64,000 nt of DNA from Bradyrhizobium cenepequi (GTDB taxonomy: Bacteria > Pseudomonadota > Alphaproteobacteria > Rhizobiales > Xanthobacteraceae), in contig NZ_JAGKJI010000002.1 in the NCBI RefSeq assembly GCF_020329485.1, positions 62,001 to 126,000 of the forward strand. The letters run 5' to 3'. The translations under genes were made by a program, and so were the position numbers. Numbering within the stretch: position 1 is the stretch's first letter; the number at the start of each line of letters is the position of its first letter. Shown one piece after another: positions 41,061 to 51,213 of this stretch. Under the pieces are notes generated by a model. It saw nothing but the letters and a program-made list of their open reading frames with translations. It did no database searches and had not been told where the DNA came from.

Positions 41061-42674
41061 ATGAACAATAACAACGACAGCCTGGAATTCGATTACGTCA
41101 TCGTGGGTGCCGGCTCCGCCGGTTGCGTGCTCGCCAATCGCTTGAGCGCCGATGGCAAGAATTCGGTGCTGCTGCTCGAGGCGGGGCCCAAGGATACCAA
41201 CATCTGGATCCACGTGCCACTCGGCTATGGCAAGCTGTTCAAGGAAAAGACCGTCAATTGGATGTACCAGACCGAGCCCGAGCCGGAACTGCACGGGCGG
41301 CAGGTATTTCAGCCGCGCGGAAAGGTGCTGGGCGGTTCGAGCTCGATCAACGGTCTGCTCTATGTGCGCGGCCAGCACGAGGATTACGACCGCTGGCGCC
41401 AGCGCGGTAACGCTGGCTGGGGTTATGACGACGTGCTGCCCTATTTCAAGCGGGCGGAAGACCAGCAGCGCGGCGCGGACAATTATCACGGGACGGGCGG
41501 TCCGCTGCCGGTGTCGGACTGGCGGCATCTCGATCCGCTGTCGGAGGCCTTCGTGAAGGCGGCGGCCGAGGTCGGCATTCCCACCAACCCTGATTTCAAT
41601 GGTGCGAAGCAGGAAGGCGCCGGTTTCTTCCAGACCACGACGCGACGCGGCCGCCGCGCCAGCAGCGCATTCTCCTATCTGCGTTCGGCGATGAAGCGCA
41701 GCCATCTGCATGTCGAGACCTCGGCGCTGGCGCAGCGCATCGTCTTCGAAGGCCGCCGCGCTCGTGCGGTCGAATTCAAGCAGGAGGGACGTGTTCGCAC
41801 GGCGCGTGCGCGGCGCGAGATCGTCCTCTCAAGCGGCGCCTACAACTCACCGCAATTGCTGCAGCTCTCCGGGGTCGGACCGGCGGAACTGTTGAAGAAG
41901 CATGGGATCGAGGTCGTGCTCGATCAGCCCGGCGTCGGCAATGATCTGCAGGATCATCTCCAGGTGCGGCTGATCACGCGCTGCCTGCAGCGCGTCACGC
42001 TCAACGACGTCGTCAATCACCCGCTGCGCCGATTCTGGGCCGGCGCGTATTATGCGGCCTTACGGCGCGGACCGCTGACGATCGCCGGCGGCACTTCCGG
42101 CGCGTTCTTCAAGACCGATCCGCGACTGGCGACGCCGGACATCCAGATCCACTTCATCCCGTTCTCGACCGACAAGATGGGCGAGAACCTGCACACCTTC
42201 TCGGGCTTCACCGCCTCCGTCTGCCAGCTCCGCCCCGAAAGCCGCGGCTCGCTCCGCATCAAGAGCGCGGACGCTTCCGTGCCTCCGGAGATCCGCATCA
42301 ATTATTTTTCTACTGAGACCGACCGCCGCGCCTTCATCGACGGCATCCGCATCCTGCGCAAGATCCTCGCGGCACCGGCGCTGAAGGCCTATTGCGCGGA
42401 AGAGATCGAGCCGGGCCCGAAGACGATGAGCGACGAGGACCTGCTCGATTTCTGCCGCCGCACCGGCTCAACCGTCTATCACCCGACCTCGACCTGCCGG
42501 ATGGGCAATGATGCGTCAGCCGTCGTCGACCAGCGGCTCAAGGTGCGCGGCATCGAAGGTCTGCGCGTGGTCGATGCCTCGATCATGCCCGATCTGATGT
42601 CGGGCAATACCAATGCGCCGACGATCATGATCGCGGAGAAGGCGTCCGATATGATCTTGGAGGATGCGCGCTAG
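41061..42674 (+). CDS. GMC-family FAD-dependent oxidoreductase (choline dehydrogenase-like)
   Basis: A 537-residue flavoenzyme that oxidises an alcohol. The Rossmann motif VIVGAGSAGCVLANRL is at residues 13-28, the GMC signatures are PRGKVLGGSSSINGLLY and SSGAYNSPQLLQLSGVGP, and the catalytic His region is YHPTSTCRMG. It ends DLMSGNTNAPTIMIAEKASD. No signal peptide. A strong GGGGGA site precedes the ATG. BetB/BetI-type choline genes are absent nearby, so choline is not assured; long-chain or polyethylene-glycol-type alcohols are alternatives. Confidence 0.92.
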   Translation: MNNNNDSLEFDYVIVGAGSAGCVLANRLSADGKNSVLLLEAGPKDTNIWIHVPLGYGKLFKEKTVNWMYQTEPEPELHGRQVFQPRGKVLGGSSSINGLLYVRGQHEDYDRWRQRGNAGWGYDDVLPYFKRAEDQQRGADNYHGTGGPLPVSDWRHLDPLSEAFVKAAAEVGIPTNPDFNGAKQEGAGFFQTTTRRGRRASSAFSYLRSAMKRSHLHVETSALAQRIVFEGRRARAVEFKQEGRVRTARARREIVLSSGAYNSPQLLQLSGVGPAELLKKHGIEVVLDQPGVGNDLQDHLQVRLITRCLQRVTLNDVVNHPLRRFWAGAYYAALRRGPLTIAGGTSGAFFKTDPRLATPDIQIHFIPFSTDKMGENLHTFSGFTASVCQLRPESRGSLRIKSADASVPPEIRINYFSTETDRRAFIDGIRILRKILAAPALKAYCAEEIEPGPKTMSDEDLLDFCRRTGSTVYHPTSTCRMGNDASAVVDQRLKVRGIEGLRVVDASIMPDLMSGNTNAPTIMIAEKASDMILEDAR

Positions 42675-42705
42675 CTGGTGCGCTGACGCGTCCATAAACA
42701 CCGCT

Positions 42706-42800
42706 GTCATCATCCGCGAAGGCGGACGATCCAGTAAGCGCTAGCCTCTCGGTTCCGATGAGTGCCGGTGGTTACTGGATGCGCCTTCGCGGGGCATGAC
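42706..42800. repeat. palindromic intergenic element between convergent genes
   Basis: Left arm 42706-42736 (GTCAT...CCGCGAAGGCGG...ATCCAGTA) and right arm 42773-42800 (TACTGGAT...CGCCTTCGCGG...CATGAC) form an imperfect long inverted repeat. It separates the GMC gene from the end of hemE and could terminate both. The arm sequence belongs to the GTCAT(T)-type Bradyrhizobium elements also seen at 55371-55450. Confidence 0.75.
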
Positions 42801-42802
42801 GG

Positions 42803-43846
42803 TCAGGATTTGAACGCCCGCACCCGCTGCACCATCTGTTCGACATGGGCGATCGGCGTCTCTGGCTGGATGCCATGGCCGAGATTGAAGATCAGCCGGC
42901 CCTTTCCGTAATTCGCCAGCACATCATCGACTGCGCGATCGAGCGCGTCGCCTCCGGTGATCAGCGCGAGCGGATCGAGATTGCCCTGCACCGCGACGCG
43001 GCTCTGCACGCGCTCGCGGATCATCGCAGGCTCCGCAGTCCAGTCGATGCTGACGGCGTTCACGCCGGTTGCTTCCACATAGGAGGGAAGCATGCCGGCA
43101 GCGCCACGGGGAAAGCCGATGATCTTGGCGTCCGGCGCCTCTTTGCGCACGCCCTCGACGATGCGGCGCGCCGGCTCGATCGACCAGCGCTCGAATTCGC
43201 GCGGCGGCAACACGCCGGCCCAGGTGTCGAACAACTGCAGGCAGTCGGCACCGGCTTTCAACTGACCGACGAGATAGTGAATCGAATTCTCCACCAGCAC
43301 ATCGATGATGGCGGCGAATGCCTCCGGATGCCGATAGGCCATCATCCGCGCCGGCGCCTGATCGGGTGTGCCCTGGCCCGCGACCATATAGGTCGCGACC
43401 GTCCACGGCGCGCCGCAGAAGCCGATCAGCGCGATTTTGTCGTCAAGCTCGCGCCGCACGCGACGCAACGCTTCATAGACCGGCTCGAGCTTCGCAAAGT
43501 CCGCCTGCGCGGCAAGCGTCTTCACTTTTTCCGGCGTATCGAGCGGATCGAGCCGCGGCCCCTCGCCGGCCTCGAACCGCACCGAGCGTCCGAGCGCATA
43601 GGGAATGACGAGGATGTCGGAGAAGATGATGGCTGCATCGAAGTTGAAGCGGCGGATCGGCTGCAGCGTGACTTCGGCGGCATAGTCCGGCGTGAAGCAC
43701 AAGTCGAGGAAGCTGCCGGCCTTGGCCCGCAATTCGCGATATTCGGGCAGATAGCGGCCGGCCTGCCGCATCATCCAGATCGGCGGGATCGGCTGGCGCT
43801 TGCCGGCAAGCACATCAAGGAGCGGCTTGGATGAATCCTGGGACAA
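42803..43846 (-). CDS. hemE: uroporphyrinogen decarboxylase
   Basis: A 347-residue cytoplasmic enzyme converting uroporphyrinogen III to coproporphyrinogen III in haem synthesis. The family signature [18 protein letters not shown] is at residues 21-38, and [16 protein letters not shown] and the histidine-bearing FNLGHGI follow. Length is normal. It stands alone here, with a repeat element on its 3' side and a divergent small gene on its 5' side. Confidence 0.97.
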   Translation of the reverse strand: MSQDSSKPLLDVLAGKRQPIPPIWMMRQAGRYLPEYRELRAKAGSFLDLCFTPDYAAEVTLQPIRRFNFDAAIIFSDILVIPYALGRSVRFEAGEGPRLDPLDTPEKVKTLAAQADFAKLEPVYEALRRVRRELDDKIALIGFCGAPWTVATYMVAGQGTPDQAPARMMAYRHPEAFAAIIDVLVENSIHYLVGQLKAGADCLQLFDTWAGVLPPREFERWSIEPARRIVEGVRKEAPDAKIIGFPRGAAGMLPSYVEATGVNAVSIDWTAEPAMIRERVQSRVAVQGNLDPLALITGGDALDRAVDDVLANYGKGRLIFNLGHGIQPETPIAHVEQMVQRVRAFKS

Positions 43847-43960
43847 GAAAGGTTCCTACTGGGATCGACTGACATTTGATGCTCCTGATACACGGCGCGC
43901 CGCTTCCGGCCAAGGCTGATCTGGAACCGCCGTGCCGCGGGCGGCGTTGGTTTGGCGTAA

Positions 43961-44194
<234 letters not shown>

Positions 44195-44201
44195 CTCTGC
44201 G

Positions 44202-44313
44202 GTCCTCGCGAAAGCGAGGACCCATAACCACAGGATTTGGTATTGAGCTCGGAACTAAGTCCCGAGCTTTTTTTGAACACCGGTGGTTATGGGTCCCGGC
44301 TCAAGGCCGGGAC
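44202..44313. repeat. compound palindromic element
   Basis: Two perfect hairpins, GTCCTCGC/GCGAGGAC (44202-44221) and GTCCCGGC/GCCGGGAC (44293-44313), are linked by an 11-bp inverted repeat, CCCATAACCAC (44221-44231) and GTGGTTATGGG (44283-44293). A rho-independent terminator lies in the central loop. The element occupies the gap between the convergent 73-aa gene and slyX. Confidence 0.75.
44246..44274 (+). terminator. rho-independent terminator of the 73-aa gene
   Basis: AGCTCGG (44246-44252) pairs with CCGAGCT (44262-44268) over a 9-nt loop, followed by seven T's (44268-44274). This is the textbook intrinsic pattern, 51 nt after the stop codon. Confidence 0.85.
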
Positions 44314-44325
44314 GACGGCGATCCT

Positions 44326-44541
44326 TCAATAATGCGGCGGCCGCTCGTTGATCGGGGCGGCCGCATTGCTCTCGGCTTCCTGCAACCTCTCGCGCAATTC
44401 CTCCATCTGCCGCGTCAGCGCATCGATCTGCTTCCATTGCGCGGTGATGGTCTCGTTCAGCGTCTCGATCGTATCGTCCTGATAGGCGATCCGCATCTCC
44501 AGCGCATCGATGCGCTCGGCAAGTATCTTCGCATCACTCAT
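44326..44541 (-). CDS. slyX: SlyX-family protein
   Basis: A 71-residue protein that is almost entirely a coiled coil (residues 5-58, heptads in AERIDALEMRIAYQDDTIET) and ends in PPHY, the SlyX hallmark. The biochemical role is unknown. It overlaps the trhO gene by 8 nt and is translated from the same message. Confidence 0.9.
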   Translation of the reverse strand: MSDAKILAERIDALEMRIAYQDDTIETLNETITAQWKQIDALTRQMEELRERLQEAESNAAAPINERPPHY

Positions 44542-45283
44542 CGGCGTTTGCTTCCTGGCGCTCGCGCAAACCGTGGCCGAGCGCGACCCGTTCGTCGAAT
44601 ACGAAACATTCGCCGCGCCAGCGGCTCACTTGCTCCGGCATCTCCTCGAGATATTTGAGGATGCCGCCCTTGAGGTGGTAGACCTCGCCGAAGCCGCGTG
44701 CGAGCAAAAAGCTGCTCGCCTTCTCGCAACGGATGCCGCCGGTGCAGAACATCGCGATCTTTTTGTGTCTTGCCGGATCAAGTTCATGCGCGGCAAATTC
44801 CTTGAACTGCCCGAAACTCCTGATGCCGGGATCGAGCGCACCCTCGAACGTGCCCATGGCGACCTCGAAGGCGTTGCGGGTGTCGATCACAAGCGTGTCG
44901 GGATCGGCGATCAGCGCGTTCCACTCGGCCGGATCGACATAGATCCCGACTTGCCGCGTCGGATCGACGGATGCATCGCCGAGCGTGACGATCTCCTTCT
45001 TCAGCCGCACCTTCAGCCGCTGGAACGGCATCGCGGCGGCTTCGGAGAATTTCAGCTCCAGCCTGTCGAGCCGGCCACCGAACAGCGCGCCGTGCTGCAG
45101 CTCCACGACAAAGTCGTTGATCGCCTCGGCGGGTCCGGCGATCGTGCCATTGACGCCCTCGCTCGCCAGCAGGATGCTGCCCTTCAACCCAGGACCCGCG
45201 CAGATTGTGCGCAAGGGGTCCCGCAGCTCCCGGTATTCGGGCAGGCTGGCGAATTGGTAAAAGGCGGCGATTTTCAGCGGCAT
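44534..45283 (-). CDS. trhO: tRNA uridine 5-hydroxylase TrhO (rhodanese-related, YceA family)
   Basis: A 249-residue cytoplasmic protein of the YceA/TrhO family, which makes 5-hydroxyuridine at the wobble position 34 of tRNA in an oxygen-dependent way. The N-terminal part (KGSILLASEGVNGTIAG) precedes a rhodanese domain with the conserved cysteines in MFCTGGIRCEKAS. It is the upstream gene of a two-gene unit with slyX. Confidence 0.93.
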   Translation of the reverse strand: MPLKIAAFYQFASLPEYRELRDPLRTICAGPGLKGSILLASEGVNGTIAGPAEAINDFVVELQHGALFGGRLDRLELKFSEAAAMPFQRLKVRLKKEIVTLGDASVDPTRQVGIYVDPAEWNALIADPDTLVIDTRNAFEVAMGTFEGALDPGIRSFGQFKEFAAHELDPARHKKIAMFCTGGIRCEKASSFLLARGFGEVYHLKGGILKYLEEMPEQVSRWRGECFVFDERVALGHGLRERQEANADE

Positions 45284-45469
45284 GACGCGGGTTTATCAGG
45301 CGGCTGCGCCAGCGAAAACCCTTTGGGGAGGCGGATTTCCCGGTGCAACGCAGCTCTGGCATGCCAGCCATTGCCGACAACGACACGAATATGCCATGTA
45401 GCTCCCGCCCCGCCGGGAACTCCATGAAGCAGAACAACCAAGCGAGCTACCTTTAATGAGAAACTTCTA

Positions 45470-47056
45470 ATGAGAAACTTCCATTTTGCTGGCCGCTCCA
45501 CGGTCCACTCCCTGAACGGAATGGTGGCGACGTCGCACCCGCAGGCTGCGCTGGTGGCGGTCGATGTGATGCGCGAGGGCGGCACGGCAGTGGACGCGGC
45601 GATCGCCGCGTCAGCGCTGCTCGCGGTGATCGAGCCGCAATCGACCGGTATCGGCGGCGACTGCTTTGCGCTGGTGCAGCCGCGAGGCGAGGGCAAGATC
45701 ACGGCCTATAACGGCTCGGGCCGCGCGCCGATGGCAGCGACCTGCGAATGGTATCTCGAGCGCAAGATCCATTCGGTGCCGCTCACCTCGGCGCATGCCG
45801 TGAGCATTCCCGGCGCCGTCGACGCCTGGCAGACGCTCCTCAACGACCACGGCAGGTTCGGCCTCGACAAGTTGCTGCAACCGGCGATCAAGGCCGCGGA
45901 AGAGGGCTATATCGTCGCGCCCCGCATCGCCTTCGACTGGAAGAACCAATTCGAGAAACTGAAGAACGGCACCAACACCGAGCGCTATCTGCTGCCGCAC
46001 GGCAAGCCCGCCGTCGCCGGCGACGTGATCCGCCAGCCCGAGCTCGGCAAGACGCTGCGCGCGATCGCGAAAGATGGTCCGAAGGCTTTCTACACCGGTG
46101 AGATTGCCGAGGACATGGTCGAGACGCTGCGCGGCATCGGCGGCCTGCACACGCTGGACGATTTTGCTGACCATTCGACCGATGTCACCGCGCCGATCGG
46201 CACCATCTACAAGGGCCATGACGTCTGGCAGTGCCCGCCGAATGGCCCGGGCATCACCATGCTGGTGATGCTCAACATCCTCTCGCGCTTCGATCTGACA
46301 AAGTTCCCCGCGCTCAGCGTCGAGCGCTTCCATCTCGAGGCGGAAGCCGCGCGCATCGCGTACATGATGCGCGAGCAGCACATCGCCGACCCCCAGCACG
46401 TTCATGTCGACGTCGCCGGCATCCTGGCCAAGGAATTCGCCGACGAATACATCAAGGACATCCGGATGGACCGGCTGCTCGAGCTGCCCAACGTCGCGCC
46501 GCCGATGAATCCATCCACGGTCTACATCACCGTGGTCGACAAGGACCGCAACGTCTGCTCCTTCATCAACTCGATCGCGCACTCCTTCGGCTCGGCGATC
46601 GTCTCCAACAAGACCGGCATCCTCCTGCAGAACCGCGCCGGCGGCTTCCGCATCCAGCCGGGCCATCCCAACTGCATCGCGCCGGGCAAGCGTCCCTTGC
46701 ATACGATCATCCCAAGCCTTGCGACGAAGAATGGCCGTGCCATCATGCCGTTCGGCGTGATGGGCGGGCAGTATCAGCCGGTCGGCCAGACCCATGTGCT
46801 GACCAACATCCTCGACTATGGCTGCGACGTGCAGGAAGCGATCGATATGCCGCGCGGCCTGCATTACGAAGGCGTCTACCAGCTCGAGGACAGCGTGCCG
46901 GCCGCGATCGTCGAAGGTTTGAAGAAGATCGGGCACAAGACCACCAGCGTGGTTGCGCCGCTCGGCGGCGGGCAGGCGATCTGGATCGATTGGGACAAGG
47001 GCACGCTGACTGGCGGTTCCGATCCGCGCAAGGATGGCTGCGTGCTCGGTTATTGA
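45470..47056 (+). CDS. gamma-glutamyltransferase family protein
   Basis: A 528-residue Ntn-hydrolase-type protein that would be cleaved by its own threonine nucleophile. The predicted nucleophile is Thr350 in NPSTVYITVVDKD; GIGGDCFAL near residue 62 and the C-terminal LGGGQAIWID are family landmarks. No signal peptide is seen, unlike classical periplasmic GGT, so a cytoplasmic acylase-like role is possible. It is separated from paoA by 136 nt. Confidence 0.92.
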   Translation: MRNFHFAGRSTVHSLNGMVATSHPQAALVAVDVMREGGTAVDAAIAASALLAVIEPQSTGIGGDCFALVQPRGEGKITAYNGSGRAPMAATCEWYLERKIHSVPLTSAHAVSIPGAVDAWQTLLNDHGRFGLDKLLQPAIKAAEEGYIVAPRIAFDWKNQFEKLKNGTNTERYLLPHGKPAVAGDVIRQPELGKTLRAIAKDGPKAFYTGEIAEDMVETLRGIGGLHTLDDFADHSTDVTAPIGTIYKGHDVWQCPPNGPGITMLVMLNILSRFDLTKFPALSVERFHLEAEAARIAYMMREQHIADPQHVHVDVAGILAKEFADEYIKDIRMDRLLELPNVAPPMNPSTVYITVVDKDRNVCSFINSIAHSFGSAIVSNKTGILLQNRAGGFRIQPGHPNCIAPGKRPLHTIIPSLATKNGRAIMPFGVMGGQYQPVGQTHVLTNILDYGCDVQEAIDMPRGLHYEGVYQLEDSVPAAIVEGLKKIGHKTTSVVAPLGGGQAIWIDWDKGTLTGGSDPRKDGCVLGY

Positions 47057-47192
47057 TCGCCTCTTCGCAATCCTGGAACCGGCGCGACCTCACAGCGCTG
47101 TGCTTTGTCATCTCCGGAACAACGCCTCACTGCCTTTGTTAGGGCGGTGAGGCGCAGGCGTGCGCCGCATTTCGTTCGCAGCGGAGGCCGTC

Positions 47193-47813
47193 ATGGATGA
47201 CAAGACAAATCCGCAATCACCTTCCTCCTTCAATCGGCGTTCGTTCCTTGCGGGAGCTGCCGGTGGCGCGATGTTTCCGCTGGCGGCACGCGCGGCCGGA
47301 CCGACGACAACCACGATCCCTTCGACGCAGGATCCCACGCTTCCCGTCCCCGTGACGCTGCGCGTCAACGGCCACGACAACTCCCTCAACATCGACGCGC
47401 GCACCACCGTGCTCGACGCGCTGCGCGAGCATATCGGGCTGACCGGCAGCAAGAAGGGCTGCGACCACGGCCAGTGCGGCGCCTGCACCGTGCTGATCGA
47501 GGGCCGTCGCGTGCTGTCGTGCCTGACGCTCGCGCTGTCGGCGCAGGATCACGAGATCACCACGATCGAAGGTCTTTCCAACGGCGTGCGGCTGCATCCG
47601 ATGCAGCAGGCCTTCATCGACCAGGATGCCTTCCAGTGCGGCTACTGCACGCCAGGCCAGATCATGTCTGCGATCGCCTGCGTGAAGGAGGGCCATGCCA
47701 ACAGCGACGAGGACATCCGCGAATATATGAGCGGCAACATCTGCCGCTGCGCCGCCTATCCGAACATCGTGGCTGCGGTGAAGCAGGCCGCGCCCGAAAT
47801 CCTCTCCGGCTAG
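47193..47813 (+). CDS. paoA: aldehyde oxidoreductase [2Fe-2S] subunit
   Basis: A 206-residue iron-sulfur subunit of the periplasmic aldehyde oxidoreductase PaoABC. A Tat signal (FNRRSFLAGAAGG) exports the folded complex. Two [2Fe-2S] sites are complete: CDHGQCGACTVLIEG...C and CGYCTPGQ...CRC. GGAGG precedes the ATG at 47193. It is the first gene of paoABC, 13 nt before paoB. Confidence 0.95.
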   Translation: MDDKTNPQSPSSFNRRSFLAGAAGGAMFPLAARAAGPTTTTIPSTQDPTLPVPVTLRVNGHDNSLNIDARTTVLDALREHIGLTGSKKGCDHGQCGACTVLIEGRRVLSCLTLALSAQDHEITTIEGLSNGVRLHPMQQAFIDQDAFQCGYCTPGQIMSAIACVKEGHANSDEDIREYMSGNICRCAAYPNIVAAVKQAAPEILSG

Positions 47814-47826
47814 CAAGGAGCGGACC

Positions 47827-48843
47827 ATGCGATCCTTTGCCTATCAAAGAGCCGCCGATCCCGCCGCGGCAATCCAGGCGCTCGCTGCGGCAAGCGCCGG
47901 CAACAATCCGCTGACCGAAGCTGAAATCCAGCCGCTCGCCGGCGGCACCACGCTGCTCGACTTGATGAAGCTCGACGTGATGCGCCCGCGCGCGATCGTC
48001 GACATCAATCCGCTGTCGCCGGCCTGGGCTACCGTCAGTCTCGAAAATGGCAATCTACGCCTCGGCGCGATGGCGCGGATGGCCGACGTCGCGGCCAATC
48101 CAGAGATCCAGCAGAACTATCCCGTCGTCGCCGACTCGCTGAAGTTTGCCGCGAGCGCGCAACTTCGCAACATGGCGACCCTCGGCGGCAACGTGCTGCA
48201 GCGGACCCGCTGCACCTATTTCCGCGACATCAGCTACGAGGCCTGCAACAAGCGCAATCCCGGCTCCGGCTGCGCCGCGATGGACGGCTTCAACCGTACG
48301 CACGCGGTGCTCGGCACCTCTGACAAGTGTATCGCGACCTATCCCGGCGATTTCGCGCAAGCCCTGATCGCGCTCGATGCGAGCGTCGACATCACCGGCA
48401 GGGCGGGCACGCGGACCATTCCCTTCGCAGAGCTGCACAAGGCGCCGGGCGACACGCCGCAGCTCGAGACCACGCTTGCGCCGGGTGAACTGATCTCCGG
48501 CTTCACCATCCGGGGCCGTTGGCCGCGCTCGGCTTATCTCAAGGTACGTGACCGCCAATCCTACGAGTTCGCACTCGCATCGGCTGCGATTGCACTCGAT
48601 GTGGAGGACGGCACGGTACGGGATGCGCGTGTCGCGCTTGGCGGTGTCGCAACGCTGCCGTGGCGGGCGCGTGGCGCCGAAGCGGAGCTCAAGGGCCAGA
48701 AGTTCGATGATGCCCTGGCCGAGCGCGTGGCTGAGATCGCTTTCGAAGGCGCGTCCGCGCGCAGCCACAATGAATTCAAGATCGCGCTCGGCAAGCGCGT
48801 CGTCGCCCGCGCGCTGCATCAGGCCGTGACCATGGAGATCTGA
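47827..48843 (+). CDS. paoB: aldehyde oxidoreductase FAD-binding subunit
   Basis: A 338-residue FAD subunit (CO-dehydrogenase flavoprotein fold; LAGGTTLLDLMKLDVM and MATLGGNVLQRTRC). The cysteine cluster in TRCTYFRD, YEACNKR, SGCAAMDG and SDKCIATYPGD matches the extra [4Fe-4S] site of E. coli PaoB. It carries no signal peptide, as expected for a subunit exported with PaoA. The gap to paoC is 2 nt. Confidence 0.95.
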   Translation: MRSFAYQRAADPAAAIQALAAASAGNNPLTEAEIQPLAGGTTLLDLMKLDVMRPRAIVDINPLSPAWATVSLENGNLRLGAMARMADVAANPEIQQNYPVVADSLKFAASAQLRNMATLGGNVLQRTRCTYFRDISYEACNKRNPGSGCAAMDGFNRTHAVLGTSDKCIATYPGDFAQALIALDASVDITGRAGTRTIPFAELHKAPGDTPQLETTLAPGELISGFTIRGRWPRSAYLKVRDRQSYEFALASAAIALDVEDGTVRDARVALGGVATLPWRARGAEAELKGQKFDDALAERVAEIAFEGASARSHNEFKIALGKRVVARALHQAVTMEI

Positions 48844-48845
48844 CC

Positions 48846-51137
48846 ATGACGACAGCCGCTCCCGCTCCCAAGGCCAATATGGGCCAGCCAATCCCGCGCT
48901 ATGACGCCGTCGCTAAGGTGACGGGGAGGGCGCAATATGCCTCGGACATGCCGCTCCGCGATCCGGCCTATGCCTATCTCGTCACCAGTGCGATCGCGAA
49001 GGGCCGCATCGACAGCTTCGATCTATCGGAAGCGCAGAAGGTGCGCGGTGTCGTCGACATCGTGACGCATGAGAATGCGGAGCGGCTTGAGCCCGCAAAG
49101 TTCTTCAGCGATGGCGGCTATGCATCTACGACCAATCAGCCGCTGCGAACCGCCGAGATCGCCGAGGAGGGCCAGATCATCGCGGTCGTGCTCGCGGACA
49201 CGTATGAGGCGGCTCGCGAGGCCGCGCATCGGGTCAAGGTGAGCTACACGGCGGCAACGCCGACCACGAGCTTTCATTCGGCCGGCACGATAGCGGCTCG
49301 CGCCAAGGGCCAGGTTAAGAGGTTCAAGGACGACCCCAAGGTCGGCGATTTCAACACGGCGTTCGAGGAGGCGGAGGTGAAGATCACCGCCGAGTACGAA
49401 ACGCCGCCGCAGCACCATAACCCGATGGAGCTGTTCACCACGAGCGTCGCATGGAATGGCGACAGCCTGACCATCTACGAACCGAGCCAGTTCGTCTACG
49501 GCTTGAAGAACGGCGTTGCCACGCAGCTTGGGATCGATCCTGACCAGGTGCGTGTGATCAATCCTTATGTCGGCGGCGCCTTCGGCTCCAAGGGCTCGAT
49601 GACACCGCGCACCGCGATCATCGCCAGTATTTCCCGCCGATTGCGCCGGCCTGTGAAGCTCGTCGCCACCCGCGACCAGGGTTTCAACGTATCGACCTAT
49701 CGCGCTGAGACGCGCCATCGCGTCGACCTCGGCGCACGCCGCGACGGCAAGCTCACCGCGCTGAGGCACGAGGGATGGGAAATCTCCTCGCGCGCGGACG
49801 CCTACTGCGTCGGCGGCACCAGGACCACGACGCGGATGTACGACTGCCCCAATGTCGACAGCGCGGTATGGATCGTGCGCGCCGACCGCAACACCCCCGG
49901 CTTTATGCGCTCGCCGCCGGAAGTGCCCTATATGTTCGCGCTGGAAAGCGCGATGGATGAATTGGCGCATCAGTTGAAGATGGATCCGATCGAGCTGCGG
50001 CGAGTCAATGACACCACCCGGGAGCCGATCGGCGGCAAGCCCTACACGTCGCGCTCGTTGATGGCCTGTTTCGATGAGGGTGCCAAGGCGTTCGGCTGGG
50101 CTCAGCGCAACCGTCAGCCGAGATCGATGTCTGACGGCGACTGGCTGATCGGCTATGGCTGCGCTACCACCTGCTATCCGACCCAGATGGCGCCGGCCGC
50201 GGCCCGCGTTCGGCTGCGGCATGATGGTCGCGCGCGCGTCGAGATTGCCGGTCACGAGCTCGGCACCGGCGCCTACACCGTCATCGCGCAGGCGGCCGCT
50301 ACGAGGCTCGACGTTCCCGTCGAGAAGGTCACAGTCGTGATCGGCGACAGCGATCTGCCGCCCGCGCCGGTGGCCGGCGGCTCGAATTCGACCGCGAGCA
50401 CCTGCTCGACTGTGATGATGGTGTGCGACCAGGTCAGGCAGCGGCTGTTCAAGGCGCTGATGCCGAACGAAAGCCTTTCCGACAAGGCCAAGGAGACTGT
50501 CGGCGTCGGCCAGACGCCATCAGGCAGGGCCGCGCGCAGCGACCAGCCGCTCGATCGCGAGAAGGCTTTCGATGCGCTCGGCGTCAACGTCATCGAGGAG
50601 TATGGCGAGTGGAAGCCAGAGGGCGCGCCGCAGGATTCGTTCCGCGCGATGCATAGCGGCCTGGTGCGCATTGTCGGTGGTCCCGACTTCAGCGGCAGGA
50701 TCGCCTATGCCTTTGGCGCCGACTTCGTCGAAGTGCGCGTCAACCGCTTCACGCATGAGGTCCGGGTGCCGCGCGTGCTCGGCGCCTTTGCCGCCGGCCA
50801 CATCATGAACCCGCGTACCGCGCGCAGCCAGTTGATGGGCGGCCTGATCTGGGGCGTGGCCTCGGCGCTGCATGAGGCGACCGAGCTCGACGAGCGCTAT
50901 GCGCGCTACGTCAACGACAATCTCGCCGATTATCTCGTCCCGGTGAACGCAGATATTCCTCAGGTCGACGTGATCCTGCTGTCGGAGGACGACGCGCACA
51001 TCAATCCGGCCGGCGTAAAGGGGCTCGGCGAGCTCGGCAATGTCGGCACCAATGCGGCCCTGAGCAACGCGATCTTCCATGCCACCGGTCAGCGCATCAG
51101 GACATTGCCGGTGCGATTGGAGAAGATCGAAGCATAG
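48846..51137 (+). CDS. paoC: aldehyde oxidoreductase molybdenum-binding subunit
   Basis: A 763-residue molybdopterin (MCD-type) catalytic subunit of the xanthine oxidase family. Landmarks are PQQHHNPMELFTTSVAW, NPYVGGAFGSKG, FMRSPPEVP, AGGSNSTASTCS and the catalytic glutamate in GVKGLGELGNVG near the C-terminus. It oxidises aldehydes to acids in the periplasm. The maturation gene paoD, which follows paoC in E. coli, is not present; an FKBP isomerase gene follows instead. Confidence 0.95.
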   Translation: MTTAAPAPKANMGQPIPRYDAVAKVTGRAQYASDMPLRDPAYAYLVTSAIAKGRIDSFDLSEAQKVRGVVDIVTHENAERLEPAKFFSDGGYASTTNQPLRTAEIAEEGQIIAVVLADTYEAAREAAHRVKVSYTAATPTTSFHSAGTIAARAKGQVKRFKDDPKVGDFNTAFEEAEVKITAEYETPPQHHNPMELFTTSVAWNGDSLTIYEPSQFVYGLKNGVATQLGIDPDQVRVINPYVGGAFGSKGSMTPRTAIIASISRRLRRPVKLVATRDQGFNVSTYRAETRHRVDLGARRDGKLTALRHEGWEISSRADAYCVGGTRTTTRMYDCPNVDSAVWIVRADRNTPGFMRSPPEVPYMFALESAMDELAHQLKMDPIELRRVNDTTREPIGGKPYTSRSLMACFDEGAKAFGWAQRNRQPRSMSDGDWLIGYGCATTCYPTQMAPAAARVRLRHDGRARVEIAGHELGTGAYTVIAQAAATRLDVPVEKVTVVIGDSDLPPAPVAGGSNSTASTCSTVMMVCDQVRQRLFKALMPNESLSDKAKETVGVGQTPSGRAARSDQPLDREKAFDALGVNVIEEYGEWKPEGAPQDSFRAMHSGLVRIVGGPDFSGRIAYAFGADFVEVRVNRFTHEVRVPRVLGAFAAGHIMNPRTARSQLMGGLIWGVASALHEATELDERYARYVNDNLADYLVPVNADIPQVDVILLSEDDAHINPAGVKGLGELGNVGTNAALSNAIFHATGQRIRTLPVRLEKIEA

Positions 51138-51213
51138 CGTTCTGAAAAAGCGCTAGGGAAATCGCCTGCCTTGCGCTAGAGACGTCCCCGTCCTAGCTAA
51201 TAAGGTAGTTGCG

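Noticed and set aside
46510..46545. Loss of the nucleophile Thr in the gamma-glutamyltransferase-like protein
   Set aside because: A first alignment put Ser at the nucleophile, but anchoring on the following VVD places Thr350 correctly, so the enzyme looks intact.
45611..50255. Minus-strand frames of 410-441 codons opposite the gamma-glutamyltransferase and paoC genes
   Set aside because: No recognisable domain, no ribosome-binding site, and full overlap with conserved genes.
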